A stretch of DNA of 64,000 bases from QHXN01 sp963785125 (GCA_963785125.1 CAWATU010000007.1:806001-870000), one strand, 5' to 3'. Counted from the first letter of the stretch, positions 14,987 through 26,136 are shown. Notes: a model not told the origin generated them from the letters alone. Program-made: numbers and translations.

Positions 14987-17900
14987 TTACCGCGCTTTAC
15001 CGTCCACATCCAGCTTTTCTGTGGTTGGAATTGGGTCAAGGACGGTAAGATCTAAAGCGTCACGGTTGATTGACCGGAGAACTTTTCTCAACCGTTCTTT
15101 GTGCGCCTGTTTAAGCCAAATGCGCGTCTTGGAGGTAGGAAGGGTGCGGAAGATTTCGACCAATTCACGCATTTGTTCAGCGAAGGCCAAGAGAGAGGTC
15201 ATGTCAGACACTTCACCCAAGCTTGCGAAAAGACCTTGTGAGATGGGAAGTAAGCCCTCTTGGTTCCTTAGCTCCACCGCTTTGCAGAATTGCCGTATTT
15301 CGCGAATGCTTTGGGTATTGATACCTTTACCCAAGTAGCTTTCAATTACCCGCAGCCGCCCCCACAAATCTGCTGCCAGCTCTCTACTGCTTTCATTAAG
15401 CAACCACTTCCGAGAGAGCACCTCGACGTGTGAGCTTCTTAGAGCGCGCGCGCCCAGTTGCTGCGTTAACGTGCTTGCTTGGCTCCGCCAGTCCGAGGCC
15501 CAGCTCTTCAGGTTGACGGGATTGTTTTGCGGGAGCAGCCGCATTGGCGCTGCCATAACTTCTGAGCCGAATTTGTCGAGGAGCAGGATCGCCATGATAG
15601 CGTATGGGACGAATACCTCGCGCGCGCGTCTGTTACGCGTCGCCCACTGCTCAGCTACGCTGATTTTGAACATCAATGCCTCGGGGGTCGGTGGGTGCCC
15701 GTCACTGTATGCATAGCAAAGCAGCTTGTTGATGATTTCGTCGTCAGCTTCGCCCAGTTTGATCTTATCGAACTGCTTGATCTCCGGTCGCTCGCTGCTC
15801 CAGCGCAGGTACTTGCTCAACTCGTCACGACGCTGCCCCGCTTCGGGGACGCAGCCGGTCATCCACTGCGGCAGATCAAGTTCCAGCGGCTTCCTTCCAC
15901 GCGGGGCGACGATGATCAGCCGTTGGGGCTCGACATTACGCTGGATCACCTCCATCAGCACGTCAGCGTTCTCGGTAAGGCTTTCGCCGTAGGGGTCGCA
16001 GGTCAGCACAACCTTGGTGTGGTAAGACTCGACGAAAACTGGGGATCGGTTGCCGTCAGCAGGCAGGCGTCGCTTGAGGACCTTGACGGTGATGCCTTTC
16101 CCGACGGTCAGGTCTGAGAACTCTTTCCGAGCCTCTGGCAAAGCTATCACGGACACCTCAGGACTCCGCTTGTGCTCGGTCATGAGTTGCACTTTGAAAG
16201 CGCCCTTGTCCTTGAAAATATCTTGCAACTGATCCTGCGAGAGCGGCGCCCACGCCGCCTCTTTCCCGGGAAGCCAGTAAAGTTTCATCGACTCGGTATC
16301 CCGGCAAATCAGGCCTGTCTCCTCCTTTCCGCCACCCATGTCCCGTGACAGGGACGCCTCGGCTTCAACTATCAGTTCATCGCCCTGCTCGGCGGGCAAT
16401 CCGACAGTGACATGCCCATCTTCGGTTCCACGCAACCAGACTACGGTTCCGGACTCTCGCAAAGCCTCAACCGCGATATTAAATAACGGCTCGCGCAGAC
16501 CTGAGATCACCTCGTCTATATCCAGCTTGATCAGCTTACCACCGTAACGTAGAAGCGCTGTGCGGTAGTTTAACTTGCCCGTGACGTGGGCCGGACTGAC
16601 TCTGCCCGTCGGGAGCGTACCCTTCGCGCGCTGGTGGCGTCTGGAGAAGAACAGCGTACGCGCTTCGCTATCGACCCCTTCGACCGTGATTGGCAGCGAG
16701 CCCCCCGCGGCACTGATTAACTCTCGCAGTCTGCCGAAATTTATGCTTAGAGCTTCCCCCTTTGACGTGATGATGTTGTTGAGGATCGGGTCGGTCTCGA
16801 AGTCCGCAGCGGCGCTCGGTGCGGGCTCTGGCTTATAGTCCGGCAGCCCGAGAACGATCAGCAATTTAGGGTTTCTAGGGTTGAGCAGGGACGCCTCGCT
16901 CAGCAATATCACGTCCCCAGCCTCGGGCAGCCTCGGCTTGGCGTCGTGGCGCTCGCCGCTGTCGTGTTTTCGCTCCGGAGTGCTCAACGCTTCGAGTTCA
17001 TTGTCGGCGTAAAGGATTACCTCTAGCCACTTAGGGTTCGGCCGCGCTATCGGGTACGTAAGTTGGTACCCCCCCCAGCCGATAATCAAGGCCCCGTCGC
17101 ACTTATCCGCCCACTTCACTGGGAGGAAGGCGCGCTTCGGCCCGAACGCTTTACGCGGCCCTGGCACCCACTTCTTTAGAGCGATCCGGTCGATCATGAA
17201 TGGGTTGTCGGAAACCAGCTCCAATTCGACCCGGTCGCCGGGGGCGAAATCTTCCCAATTCAGCTCTGCGAGCGACTTGACCTTGGCCCAAGATTTCCAG
17301 ACCACTACATGAGCGGGTAGCTCGGCGATGCGCCCTGGCCCGATCTCAATCCACAGGCCGCCGTCGCCCGATCTAGACACGCCTGCCACGTTAAAAGTGT
17401 AGCCTCCCGGGTGCCGGGCCCTCAGCGAGCCGATCAACTCCTCCACGGGGCAGCCGAACGCTAGGAAGTTGCCAGCCCCGTATCTGAGTCGCATTGACTT
17501 CCCGTACCGCTCGAAAAAGAGCGGCCCCGTCCAAGCGTTATGGTCGTCGAGTGGCTGACGGGGAATGCTGCCGTCATCGAGCCACGTGCCGGTTTCGGCA
17601 TCATGGAAGCGCCAGCTCTCCAGCTCAGCCCGCTCAATAATCGCCCGCACGGGTTCATCCGCAAAGGTTAGGTTGCGCCACGACAAGGGCAAGCAGCGCG
17701 GGTCATCCGGCCACGCGTGCAGGGGGACGAACTTAACGTTGAAGCTGTCTGCCGCTACGTGGATGGAGCCCACAACGTCGGCTACACCGTCTACGGTGTC
17801 GATGTGGAATTCGTCCGGCGAGTCCTCGCCGAGCCTCACAACCTTCGGATGCTCGGTCTTCATCAACTCAACGAAATCCTCCACCATTGGGGGATACCAG

Positions 17901-20227
17901 CGGCCCTGCCCCACGTCGAATTTGGCCAACGACGCGCTGATGTTTGGCAGCCCTCCGACGGTGAAGCCCTTTTGTTGCCAGAAATAGGGCTTACTCGCAT
18001 CGGCACTCTCCCGCTCACGTGAGTCGAGCAGGTTGTTTTTAGGCAGGGCGACGGCCAAGCGGGTCTTTGCCGGTACATAATGGGCGTCGCTGAAAGCCGC
18101 GTAGGTGATGCGGAAGTAGTAGTCCTTGCCCCTCTGTCCGGCCTGAGCATTCTCAATGCGGACAATCGCGCCTTCTCTAAGGTCGGCCGGGCGGTCGGAT
18201 ATCTGATTTCTGGTTAGCCTGACGAAGATGCCGGGGTTCAGTTCAACCTGCACAGCGCCGCTGGCCTCGACTTCTGATACGGCCGCGTATAACAGCTTCT
18301 CCTGGTTAATCACCCCGGCGAGCGCCGACACCTTACGGGACGGGGCACCGCTCCGCAGGCCGGGCATAATCCTACCTTTCTTATCCATATACAGGCGGAC
18401 CAGAAGCAGCCGGTTGCTGAGCCCACCGGCCCCCTCCACGCTGTTCAGAATTCGCTTGAGCAGGTTCTCCCTGACCGAGAAGGCGCGGCGCTGCAACTCA
18501 AGCCTTGCCTCGCGGAAGTCACGACCTACGTCTTCAGGCGACACATAGTTGGGGGGAGCGAGGCCCAGGAAGTATTCATTGCCACTCTCACTCCTCCTAA
18601 TGTTTCTCGCTTTGAGGAAGAGCCTGTCACCGGGCTTGAGCGGCTCGCCCTGCGCGGACGCCTCAAAGGATAGCCGAACGTGTTCGAAGTAAACTTCCCG
18701 TCCGAAGGTCGACTTGAACCGCGCTGCATCGAGCCTCCCTAATACTACGGGCTCGCGGCCCGTTCGGCCCTCCCAGTCCTGAATGCGGGTGCCCAAGCGG
18801 GCTTTGCTCACGTCGGTCAGGTGCGCCTCAACCTTACCGTAAAAGGCCGGCTGTTCTTTCACCACCTGCCGCTTATCTAAACCCTCGACGTATTTGATCT
18901 TAACTGTCCCACCATCGTAACTGAGGTGGAGTGGGTGAACCATCTGGTACTTAGTCCCCTGCTCGTACAGGTGGTGCGCGTGGGAGTACTGTAGGTCCGT
19001 CTCGTTGATGTTGATGATGACGAGGTCGGCCCCCGATTTCTCATCCTTCTTTTCCTTGAAGGTTATCCACCCGATGGCGTCGCCGAAGGCGAGGAGCATT
19101 TCCACCTGATCGAAGGGCCCGCCGTTATATTCGAGCTGGCTCTCAGGCACCAGTAAGGTCTTGCCGTAGCCCATCTCGAAGAGATGGTGCGTCTCCGGGT
19201 ATGTTTCGCCCGTGGACTCGTTGACCTTGACGCCTTTGACGTAATAGAGCCTCTCATCGCCGATGTCTACCGGCCGGTTGTGTTCGACCGAGAGATGTCG
19301 CTTGTACTCTTCCGCGGTCAGCGAGGGAACTTTACGGAAAGAAGCCTTGACACCGCCGGCGCTCCTAAACAGCCTCACCGATGCGCTCTCTGAGTAGTTG
19401 GTGTCTAGGACGTACTGCCCGTGATCCTGGGCTAGGTGTGCCCTCAACGTCCAGCGCCGCGGCTCATCATCGCTCAGCACCCTCACTTCCTGCGCGCCAC
19501 GCTCCAACAAGACTTCGTCCGCCCCGATCTTAATAGCGGGCAGAATCGCTTTCGGATCGTTCGCCGGGGTTTGCAGGTATTTCTCAAGAACCTCCTCCCA
19601 GTTCCGCCCGGTGTCCTGCAACGCACGATTCGCCCTCTTCGAGATGGAGGATGGGGCAATGCTTAGAAGGAACTCACGTCGGAGGCCGTACAGATCGTTC
19701 CCTTTCGGGAAGAGTTTCATTCGTACGTCGCGGAGCAGGAGGCCGTCCCCACGCAGGTCGGAGATGGTGTGTCCTGTCATCAACTGCCTACCTAATAACA
19801 GAACCGAACGCCGGGAGGACTCCGTCCTGCGTTTGTATGAAGTGCTGGTATCTTCCAGCACCTGATCTGGGGGAAGCTTGTTCTCAAAATCCCGCCCGTC
19901 GATGTGGGCGAGGTGGCGTATCCCGGCCGGGATGCTAGGCAGCTCCACCAACCAGCCAGGCCTCGTCTCAGCGAGCGCCCATTCTGTTCCATTTCTGTCG
20001 GGGACTGGCCCGAGGTAAAGCATTTCAGACGGATCGGGTTGCGAGTCGTCGAACGACCAGAGGGCGCGCACCTTGACGTCCGGTGCCGAGAACGAGAATT
20101 CCCACCCTGCGGGGTTGCTGCTCCCCTCAATCTTGTATCCTTGATGGACCTTCAACACGTCGAGATTACTAACCTGAATCTCCTTCTTAAGCGGCTCGCC
20201 CGCCGTCTCCCATAGCACCTCGCACAA
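14987..20227 (-). CDS. Very large protein of unknown function, last gene of a four-gene module
   Basis: 1746 residues, cytoplasmic, with no signal peptide, membrane segment, Walker motif or nuclease motif that I can see. The start is uncertain: TTG 20227 follows a GAGGGGGGGAG stretch. Several segments have the short GDRVELELV / GDRLFLKARN / GAIVRIENAQ pattern of small beta barrels (OB- or S1-like), repeated through residues about 480-1100, which suggests a modular beta-rich scaffold. The C-terminal 300 residues are helical and charged. It follows the 1393-residue gene by 97 bp in the same direction. A multidomain sensor or scaffold would fit; no family recognised. Confidence 0.75.
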   Translation of the reverse strand: MCEVLWETAGEPLKKEIQVSNLDVLKVHQGYKIEGSSNPAGWEFSFSAPDVKVRALWSFDDSQPDPSEMLYLGPVPDRNGTEWALAETRPGWLVELPSIPAGIRHLAHIDGRDFENKLPPDQVLEDTSTSYKRRTESSRRSVLLLGRQLMTGHTISDLRGDGLLLRDVRMKLFPKGNDLYGLRREFLLSIAPSSISKRANRALQDTGRNWEEVLEKYLQTPANDPKAILPAIKIGADEVLLERGAQEVRVLSDDEPRRWTLRAHLAQDHGQYVLDTNYSESASVRLFRSAGGVKASFRKVPSLTAEEYKRHLSVEHNRPVDIGDERLYYVKGVKVNESTGETYPETHHLFEMGYGKTLLVPESQLEYNGGPFDQVEMLLAFGDAIGWITFKEKKDEKSGADLVIININETDLQYSHAHHLYEQGTKYQMVHPLHLSYDGGTVKIKYVEGLDKRQVVKEQPAFYGKVEAHLTDVSKARLGTRIQDWEGRTGREPVVLGRLDAARFKSTFGREVYFEHVRLSFEASAQGEPLKPGDRLFLKARNIRRSESGNEYFLGLAPPNYVSPEDVGRDFREARLELQRRAFSVRENLLKRILNSVEGAGGLSNRLLLVRLYMDKKGRIMPGLRSGAPSRKVSALAGVINQEKLLYAAVSEVEASGAVQVELNPGIFVRLTRNQISDRPADLREGAIVRIENAQAGQRGKDYYFRITYAAFSDAHYVPAKTRLAVALPKNNLLDSRERESADASKPYFWQQKGFTVGGLPNISASLAKFDVGQGRWYPPMVEDFVELMKTEHPKVVRLGEDSPDEFHIDTVDGVADVVGSIHVAADSFNVKFVPLHAWPDDPRCLPLSWRNLTFADEPVRAIIERAELESWRFHDAETGTWLDDGSIPRQPLDDHNAWTGPLFFERYGKSMRLRYGAGNFLAFGCPVEELIGSLRARHPGGYTFNVAGVSRSGDGGLWIEIGPGRIAELPAHVVVWKSWAKVKSLAELNWEDFAPGDRVELELVSDNPFMIDRIALKKWVPGPRKAFGPKRAFLPVKWADKCDGALIIGWGGYQLTYPIARPNPKWLEVILYADNELEALSTPERKHDSGERHDAKPRLPEAGDVILLSEASLLNPRNPKLLIVLGLPDYKPEPAPSAAADFETDPILNNIITSKGEALSINFGRLRELISAAGGSLPITVEGVDSEARTLFFSRRHQRAKGTLPTGRVSPAHVTGKLNYRTALLRYGGKLIKLDIDEVISGLREPLFNIAVEALRESGTVVWLRGTEDGHVTVGLPAEQGDELIVEAEASLSRDMGGGKEETGLICRDTESMKLYWLPGKEAAWAPLSQDQLQDIFKDKGAFKVQLMTEHKRSPEVSVIALPEARKEFSDLTVGKGITVKVLKRRLPADGNRSPVFVESYHTKVVLTCDPYGESLTENADVLMEVIQRNVEPQRLIIVAPRGRKPLELDLPQWMTGCVPEAGQRRDELSKYLRWSSERPEIKQFDKIKLGEADDEIINKLLCYAYSDGHPPTPEALMFKISVAEQWATRNRRAREVFVPYAIMAILLLDKFGSEVMAAPMRLLPQNNPVNLKSWASDWRSQASTLTQQLGARALRSSHVEVLSRKWLLNESSRELAADLWGRLRVIESYLGKGINTQSIREIRQFCKAVELRNQEGLLPISQGLFASLGEVSDMTSLLAFAEQMRELVEIFRTLPTSKTRIWLKQAHKERLRKVLRSINRDALDLTVLDPIPTTEKLDVDGKAR

Positions 20228-20323
20228 GCTCCCCCCCTCTTGCGGGGAACACCGATCACTAACCCCCGGCAGCCGCTGCTTATGACGGCGTTGCGAGGGA
20301 GATCACTGGGATCGATCTCGGGT

Positions 20324-23300
20324 TTAGGTCCCTTTCAAAGAAATCCAGTTGGCCCAGATCACCTCGGCCTCGCGAAACTCCGGCATGAACGGCTTTCCTC
20401 CGACAGGGATGCGCCGCATGGTCAGAGATTCGATCTCCACCCAGACTCTGAAGTTTTCACTCGTCAGGCAGTCTATGTAACCTTCGTACCCGGGGCGGAC
20501 CGTCCCGAGGATGCTAACGAGGCTCACCCTTTCCACTCTCAGCGAGAGCCACTCATCAAGGAGGTCGGGCCACCTTCTGCCCTCAATCAGAAGCTCGTGA
20601 GGCTTCAGCGCGTCGCCCCACACGACCGGGAAGGGATATTTTTCACTGTAGCCCGCGAACGGGTATCGCGCCTTCCACTCCCAAGGGCTTAACTCCATCC
20701 GCTTGTCATCCGGGTCGGGTTGATAGCGGCTATTCCAGAATACGCGCACATGCCTCGGGTAGCCGAGCGCCTCCCCTTCTTCTAACTCAACCTCCCACTT
20801 CCTCTCGCCGACCTTCATCGCGATGCGGTTGGTCTCCTTGCGGAAGAGGTCGCGCCACTCAGCGTTGCGGTGGTCGAATGGAACCTTTATCCCCCTGCGG
20901 CTGGCTACTATTGGCCCCTCTCCAGCGCGCGTCTCGCGACAGAGTTTCAGGAAGACCCTGTCGTCACGCGACTCTAAGGTGACGGAGACCAATAGCCCGT
21001 AAGGGTCGTCCATGCCGTCTATTTCCTGCTCTAACTGCAGAGCATCTTCACTTACGAATTGCCCGCTCGTCAGTAGATAGTTCTCCCCTGGCCGCCTTGA
21101 GAAGCGCCACGCCCTCTCGCCGTTGACCGTCGTCAGCTCATCGACCAGCGTCAGAACGGTAGCCGATTCGGCGCCGTCAACGAAGGAACTGATGATCAGA
21201 TCAAAGAGGGTAAAGTCGACGGGGTGCCACTTCTCGTCACTCCCGAACTTGGCGAAAATCGGCCCGCCGTCGGTGGCCGCTCGCTCATCGAAACAGCGGG
21301 AGGCGTCTGGGTCGAATGAATGCAGGTGGGCCTCTTGGGTGATGTCCCAACCTCCCATCCTGATGGTGAGTTTCCGGGGCGGATACCTTTTTTCCTGCCA
21401 CGACTCGGTGACCATAACGGCCCTGGCGTCCCCGGGCCTGATACGGGGGAGCAACCGGTCGATTGATGAGTCGGGAGAGATGTATGGGTAGAAATGTTCC
21501 GAATCTCCGACTCGCCTCCGCTGAACTGGGAGCGAGACGAACTCCCCAGGTGCGAATTCGCATGGCCAACCGTTGTGGCGGTCAACCTTAGCGTACCGGG
21601 TGAGACCGCAGTTAAAAACATACGTGACGTTGCCCTCCCTCTTCGAGGGCTCCGCCGTGACGAACACAGCCAGCACGCGGTTCGTCTCGTGCTCGCGGAA
21701 TTTCGTCTCAAAGAGTGCCGGCTCTTTGAACAGGTCATACTGCGTGGCGCTCAGGTCGTAATCCTCGTAGAGGAGACTCATCGTCATGAGGTTGGGGTCG
21801 TAGACCGCCCCCCGGATAGCCCACTCAGCGACCTCCGCATGGCCTTCAGGCAACACGAGCCTCTTCTGCCCGTCGCTGATTTCAACATTGGCCTTGACCC
21901 GGCGCCAGGTATTGCTAGCATCATCTTTCAAAGAGTGCTGGCGCAGATCGGACAGCGTCTGGCCCCATTGGCGATATCGCTTATTATCGCGGTCGAAGTA
22001 GTAGAGCGCGGCGATTCTCCCGAGAGTTTCCCCGACGAGTTTCGCTTTCATGAAACCGTCGATGGTGTAGCGTGGGTCTTGGGCCGCGAAGCGGCGGCGG
22101 CGGTAATCGATATCCGCAGTGTCACGCTTGAGTCCCCTGTGCATGGCCCCCAACAAAGTTTCCTGTAACTTCCTGCGCACCTCGGAGGAAACGGGCTCTC
22201 GCCCTAAGTCGAAGATCAGGTCGAAAAGGAGCTTCAGGTCGTAGGCGCTGCCATATTCGAGGATGAAGAGGGAGATCAACTCCTGTCCGGCCTGCGACCC
22301 CTTAAGGACTTCGCTGTAGAGCAGTTCCAGAAGCCGGAGGCGAACGTACCGATCTGACTTATCTGGGTCGTTGACCGCATTAAGGTATTCGACCCACTCC
22401 CGCTCCCATTTCTCCCGCGTCTCCTGCGGGACGTCGTCGCCATTTTGTAGAGACGCCAGCCGCTCCAGCGACCTGATGAGGGGAGCAGATGGGTCATACT
22501 TATCGTCGCTCCAGTCTTCGGGCTCTTCCCACCCTGCCCTGTTTCCTACCCATTCTGAGGGGGGTAACCCGGGTTCGGTGAGCAGAAAGTGCCTACCTTT
22601 GACCTCCCACTTTAGGGGAATGGTTTCTTTGCCACGTTTATGAAAGGCGGTCTTCCAATCGAGGCTGGGGTCAGTAACTACTTGGGAGGATTCACAGAAG
22701 AAGCGCGCAAGCAATGCCCCCCGCACCTTCTCGGGTAGTTCCTCTTTCTCACTGTGGTCCCTATACAGAACGTAGACCTCGGCGATCAAATCAGGGTGGA
22801 GCCACCTTCGCGGACCGCTCTGCACGGGCGAGGCTGCGTAGGCGTCCGCGACCCACTCCAATATCATTTTCGGGAGCACCAGGTTCTCGAAGACTTCCCG
22901 TTGGTTGAAGCCGATGGATGTCTTGCGGTCAGGCTCCTGTGCGACCTGCAGGAGACTGGTGAAAGTCCGAGGGGGAACGGATTCAAGGCGGCCGGTGCCG
23001 ATCAATTTTGCTTGGCGGATCCCGAACTCGATCAAGCCCTTTTGCCTAGGGGAGAACTTGTACTCCGCGTACCTTGTGTCGCCCGGCCTGTTCGAACGGT
23101 CGTGATATCTCATCGCGGTGGTGAGCACATCCGCTGCATGCACCAAGGTGGATGCGGCTTGGGCCACCTGCGGGCTGTCAGCAGGTAACTTCTGTAACAA
23201 CCGGGCCACCACCGGGACGCATGCGGCCAGTCGGATTAGGGCCTCGAACCTCTGCACAGCCGGGTAGCGTATGCCAATGGGCCCTCGCCAAACCCAAGGC

Positions 23301-24505
23301 GTCAAAAACACCCACTTGAACCATACCGGGAAGAAAACCCTAGATTTCGCTCTTACCGTAAGGCTGAACTGATTTGTGAACTTGGCCTTCTCGGAATCCA
23401 GTAATTGAAGCAGAGCCGCCAGTTGCTCCTGCCAATGACTAACCTCGCGCCAGTCGTTAGACGTGACCTCAATGGGGTCAACTTTCTTCACTCTCAGTTG
23501 GGGCGGGTGCCACGTTTGTTCTATCTCTTCCGCGGTCGCTGAAGGGCTGACCCGCGAGCTTAAGTCCCACAGGATGGCTTGCCAGTAGATGACGGGGAGT
23601 AAGATCTCGCGCCCGCCGATCGCTCCGAGGTTCACGGTCTGCAACGGCACTGCGTCGCTTTTCCTTTTGTCCTCGGGGATCAATGCCGAGTACTCGCGAA
23701 GGTGTGTCAGTCGCCATATCTCCGGCAGTATCTCCTTCGTGCAAATCAGTGCCGCCTGCTCTTGGCTAGGGTTGACGATGTCATAAAGAAATAGAACTCG
23801 CGCGGACATGTGTAACAGGTCGGGCTCAAAGATCGCCGCTGAGTGTTCGAGAGTCCAGATCTTTGTCAGGATTCTCTCCGACGTGTAGGCGCTAGAAATT
23901 AAGCGCCCCAGCCCCGCCGCCAGCCGAAAGGCCAGTCGCCCGTACGCATACTCCACCGCGCCGTGAAGTAGCTGCCTGAGGGGGGAGGCTTCGGCCTCGA
24001 GCTTGTTTAAGATTTCGGGGGCAAAGGATTCATCGACGGCGTACCTATCCGCTAAGACGGATAGGAGGAAAATTTCAGGCAGGAACTCTTGCAGGTCGAG
24101 GTACGGCTTCTGCGAAGGCTCGCGCGGCGGCATTTTTTTCCCTGCGCAGACCTCGACGAGGTCAATGATGGCGCTCGCCGGAGCGTCCTTCAGGAGCAGA
24201 CTATTTACGAGCGCACTAAACGCGGGTTGAACCTTCTCAGGTATCATGCCAAGCAGCCCCGCGAAGTACTCTGAAAGCGCCCCGTCACGATCGCCGAAAC
24301 TCCCCCTCCAGGGTAGCGAGCCGAGCACCTGCGGCAGCGCGTAAATTTGCATCCACGTGTCTGTCCGCATCAATTCGTCGTAGGCGGTGTACAGAAGGAG
24401 GTTATCGCTTTCGGGATTCTCAAGCGTTTCTAGGATGGAGAGGAAGGCGGAGGTGGATTCCGGTTCCGCGCCGATGCAGCAGCAAAAATACCAATCTGGG
24501 AGCAT
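20324..24505 (-). CDS. Very large protein of unknown function, third gene of the module
   Basis: 1393 residues from ATG 24505, which has GAAGAGGA six bases upstream. The N-terminal half (about 1-750) is predicted-helical, rich in Leu and Ala and reminiscent of helical-repeat proteins (GRLAFRLAAGLGRLISSAYT). The C-terminal half is beta-rich with many Trp and charged turns (GPIVASRRGIKVPFDHRNAE). No P-loop, no obvious catalytic motif and no transmembrane segment. It begins 11 bp after the 539-residue gene ends, so both are one transcript. Like its large downstream neighbour it is probably a structural or recognition subunit. Function unknown. Confidence 0.78.
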   Translation of the reverse strand: MLPDWYFCCCIGAEPESTSAFLSILETLENPESDNLLLYTAYDELMRTDTWMQIYALPQVLGSLPWRGSFGDRDGALSEYFAGLLGMIPEKVQPAFSALVNSLLLKDAPASAIIDLVEVCAGKKMPPREPSQKPYLDLQEFLPEIFLLSVLADRYAVDESFAPEILNKLEAEASPLRQLLHGAVEYAYGRLAFRLAAGLGRLISSAYTSERILTKIWTLEHSAAIFEPDLLHMSARVLFLYDIVNPSQEQAALICTKEILPEIWRLTHLREYSALIPEDKRKSDAVPLQTVNLGAIGGREILLPVIYWQAILWDLSSRVSPSATAEEIEQTWHPPQLRVKKVDPIEVTSNDWREVSHWQEQLAALLQLLDSEKAKFTNQFSLTVRAKSRVFFPVWFKWVFLTPWVWRGPIGIRYPAVQRFEALIRLAACVPVVARLLQKLPADSPQVAQAASTLVHAADVLTTAMRYHDRSNRPGDTRYAEYKFSPRQKGLIEFGIRQAKLIGTGRLESVPPRTFTSLLQVAQEPDRKTSIGFNQREVFENLVLPKMILEWVADAYAASPVQSGPRRWLHPDLIAEVYVLYRDHSEKEELPEKVRGALLARFFCESSQVVTDPSLDWKTAFHKRGKETIPLKWEVKGRHFLLTEPGLPPSEWVGNRAGWEEPEDWSDDKYDPSAPLIRSLERLASLQNGDDVPQETREKWEREWVEYLNAVNDPDKSDRYVRLRLLELLYSEVLKGSQAGQELISLFILEYGSAYDLKLLFDLIFDLGREPVSSEVRRKLQETLLGAMHRGLKRDTADIDYRRRRFAAQDPRYTIDGFMKAKLVGETLGRIAALYYFDRDNKRYRQWGQTLSDLRQHSLKDDASNTWRRVKANVEISDGQKRLVLPEGHAEVAEWAIRGAVYDPNLMTMSLLYEDYDLSATQYDLFKEPALFETKFREHETNRVLAVFVTAEPSKREGNVTYVFNCGLTRYAKVDRHNGWPCEFAPGEFVSLPVQRRRVGDSEHFYPYISPDSSIDRLLPRIRPGDARAVMVTESWQEKRYPPRKLTIRMGGWDITQEAHLHSFDPDASRCFDERAATDGGPIFAKFGSDEKWHPVDFTLFDLIISSFVDGAESATVLTLVDELTTVNGERAWRFSRRPGENYLLTSGQFVSEDALQLEQEIDGMDDPYGLLVSVTLESRDDRVFLKLCRETRAGEGPIVASRRGIKVPFDHRNAEWRDLFRKETNRIAMKVGERKWEVELEEGEALGYPRHVRVFWNSRYQPDPDDKRMELSPWEWKARYPFAGYSEKYPFPVVWGDALKPHELLIEGRRWPDLLDEWLSLRVERVSLVSILGTVRPGYEGYIDCLTSENFRVWVEIESLTMRRIPVGGKPFMPEFREAEVIWANWISLKGT

Positions 24506-24516
24506 GAGTGTCCTCT

Positions 24517-26136
24517 TCAGGGAGAAGGGGTGAAACTTAAGAGGCGTCTTCCGCGACAGTCAATAACCTTCCGTTCGAGTTCAGCGTCAAGCCGGATGGC
24601 CGACCACTCCTCGGCACTACAAAGTCCGAAGACGGCCCGGCATGGGGCGTCGAGAGCGAGGATGTCCGTAAGGCGTTGAGCCGAAGGCACGAGCGAGGAC
24701 AACGCCAGCCATACCTGGGGCACGTCCAAGCCCCTCATACGCTCCGGCAACCGGCTGACGTTGCGCAGTAGCTTATCCCCCGCACCGGCTCTAGCCGCGA
24801 GCAGAAACCTATCGCCCGCGTTGACGCTGAGGTAGTCTTCGACCGGCAGATTATTAAGCGCCAAAAGGCAGAGCGCGCAGTAGTCAGAAGAGAGCTCACC
24901 GTGGAGGCCCTCGATGATAGCCTTAATCTGCTCCCGGTCATCGCCGCGGTTGTACCTGCGCAGGAGCGCCAGCACGAGCTGGTTGGCGATGCCTCCCGCC
25001 TCCGAGTCACCGGACAGTTCAAGCACGTCCGGCATGTGCTCCCACTTCCGGGTCAGCCCATTAAGCCAGGCGTCGACGAAGGCGTCCGACCGCGCGGCGA
25101 AGATCAGACCTTCACGTCGTACGCTCTCCCTATCACTTCGTGCGAGCGATTCAATTGAGGCGACGATACGACCAGGCAGGTATTCCTGTATGAGGTGGAG
25201 AAACGGGCGGTAAATCTCCGTGCCCGTCTCAGCAAGACGTTCGAGGTCTCTGACCACTTGCCCGGCGGTACTGTCCGCTTTGCAGCGGCCTTTGAAATCC
25301 TTGTCGAGTGAGCGAATCGTCGTGAAAACGTCGCGGTACTCCTCGCGCCCGCTGATGTCGTCCCCCCGCGAGTCCGCGTTGTCGGCCGCCTCCTTGAACC
25401 AGGAATACAGGTGGAGGCCAGCCCGGTCGTCGGCGTCGTCTCCGCGTATGTTCGCCCACGTGCCATCAAGCCGAGCAGCCGGAGCGTCCGCCTGGGGCCA
25501 CGGGTCGAGGCACATGATCTCGACCGGCATCGCAGGGGCGCAGTATCCCTCTGGGAGGCTGTCTCGCAGGCGCGCGGCGACCTTTCGAGCCCATTCGGTC
25601 GGGGCCGCGTCTAAGTGCAAAATGATTGCGAGTTGGCGGGCGGGCGCGATGCACTCTGTCAAGCCGCGGAACCAGTTACGAATCACCTCGACGGTTTCGG
25701 GAGCAATGGCCCGCAACTCCGCGCTGAAATAGACACCTAGAATAACCCCCTCCGGCAGCCCTTGATCTAGGGCATACCTCACTCTCTGGTCGTCTAAGTC
25801 TGCGGCAGATTGCCACACATCCCTCGGCGACCGAGGGCCGCCTGGGAGGGCAATAAAGTCCACCCGAACCCACCAGCGTGTCTTCAAGCGGCGCGGCTGC
25901 CCTTCCCCGCTCGTCACGTCAAAGAGTTGGCGCTCTGACCTGATTAGATTTTCGTACACTTTGTCGCCGGCGGAACCAACGAGGATGCCGGTGAAGGTGC
26001 CCCGGTTGAGGCCCCAAGCTGCACCTAGGTCAAAAGACTTCGTCCTTGAAGGGCTCGATCCGGTCAGCAGGAGGGCTGGAGTAGATCCCGGTGGCGCGGG
26101 CTTTAGCCCGGCGTCAGGAGGAGGAGGCCCCGCCAC
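24517..26136 (-). CDS. Uncharacterised protein, second gene of the module
   Basis: The frame opens at GTG 26136, 23 bp after the nuclease gene, with a purine-rich GGGGGAG directly in front. The N-terminal 35 residues are proline/glycine-rich, and a later start cannot be excluded. The body mixes an alpha/beta part (TFTGILVGSAGDKVYENLIR ... VRVDFIALPG) with a helical C-terminal half containing RRYNRGDDREQIKAIIEG. No recognised motif. The gene is tightly packed between the nuclease and the 1393-residue gene, so it is presumably a partner in one complex. The first part could be a small-molecule or protein sensor, but nothing in the sequence proves it. Confidence 0.7.
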   Translation of the reverse strand: MAGPPPPDAGLKPAPPGSTPALLLTGSSPSRTKSFDLGAAWGLNRGTFTGILVGSAGDKVYENLIRSERQLFDVTSGEGQPRRLKTRWWVRVDFIALPGGPRSPRDVWQSAADLDDQRVRYALDQGLPEGVILGVYFSAELRAIAPETVEVIRNWFRGLTECIAPARQLAIILHLDAAPTEWARKVAARLRDSLPEGYCAPAMPVEIMCLDPWPQADAPAARLDGTWANIRGDDADDRAGLHLYSWFKEAADNADSRGDDISGREEYRDVFTTIRSLDKDFKGRCKADSTAGQVVRDLERLAETGTEIYRPFLHLIQEYLPGRIVASIESLARSDRESVRREGLIFAARSDAFVDAWLNGLTRKWEHMPDVLELSGDSEAGGIANQLVLALLRRYNRGDDREQIKAIIEGLHGELSSDYCALCLLALNNLPVEDYLSVNAGDRFLLAARAGAGDKLLRNVSRLPERMRGLDVPQVWLALSSLVPSAQRLTDILALDAPCRAVFGLCSAEEWSAIRLDAELERKVIDCRGRRLLSFTPSP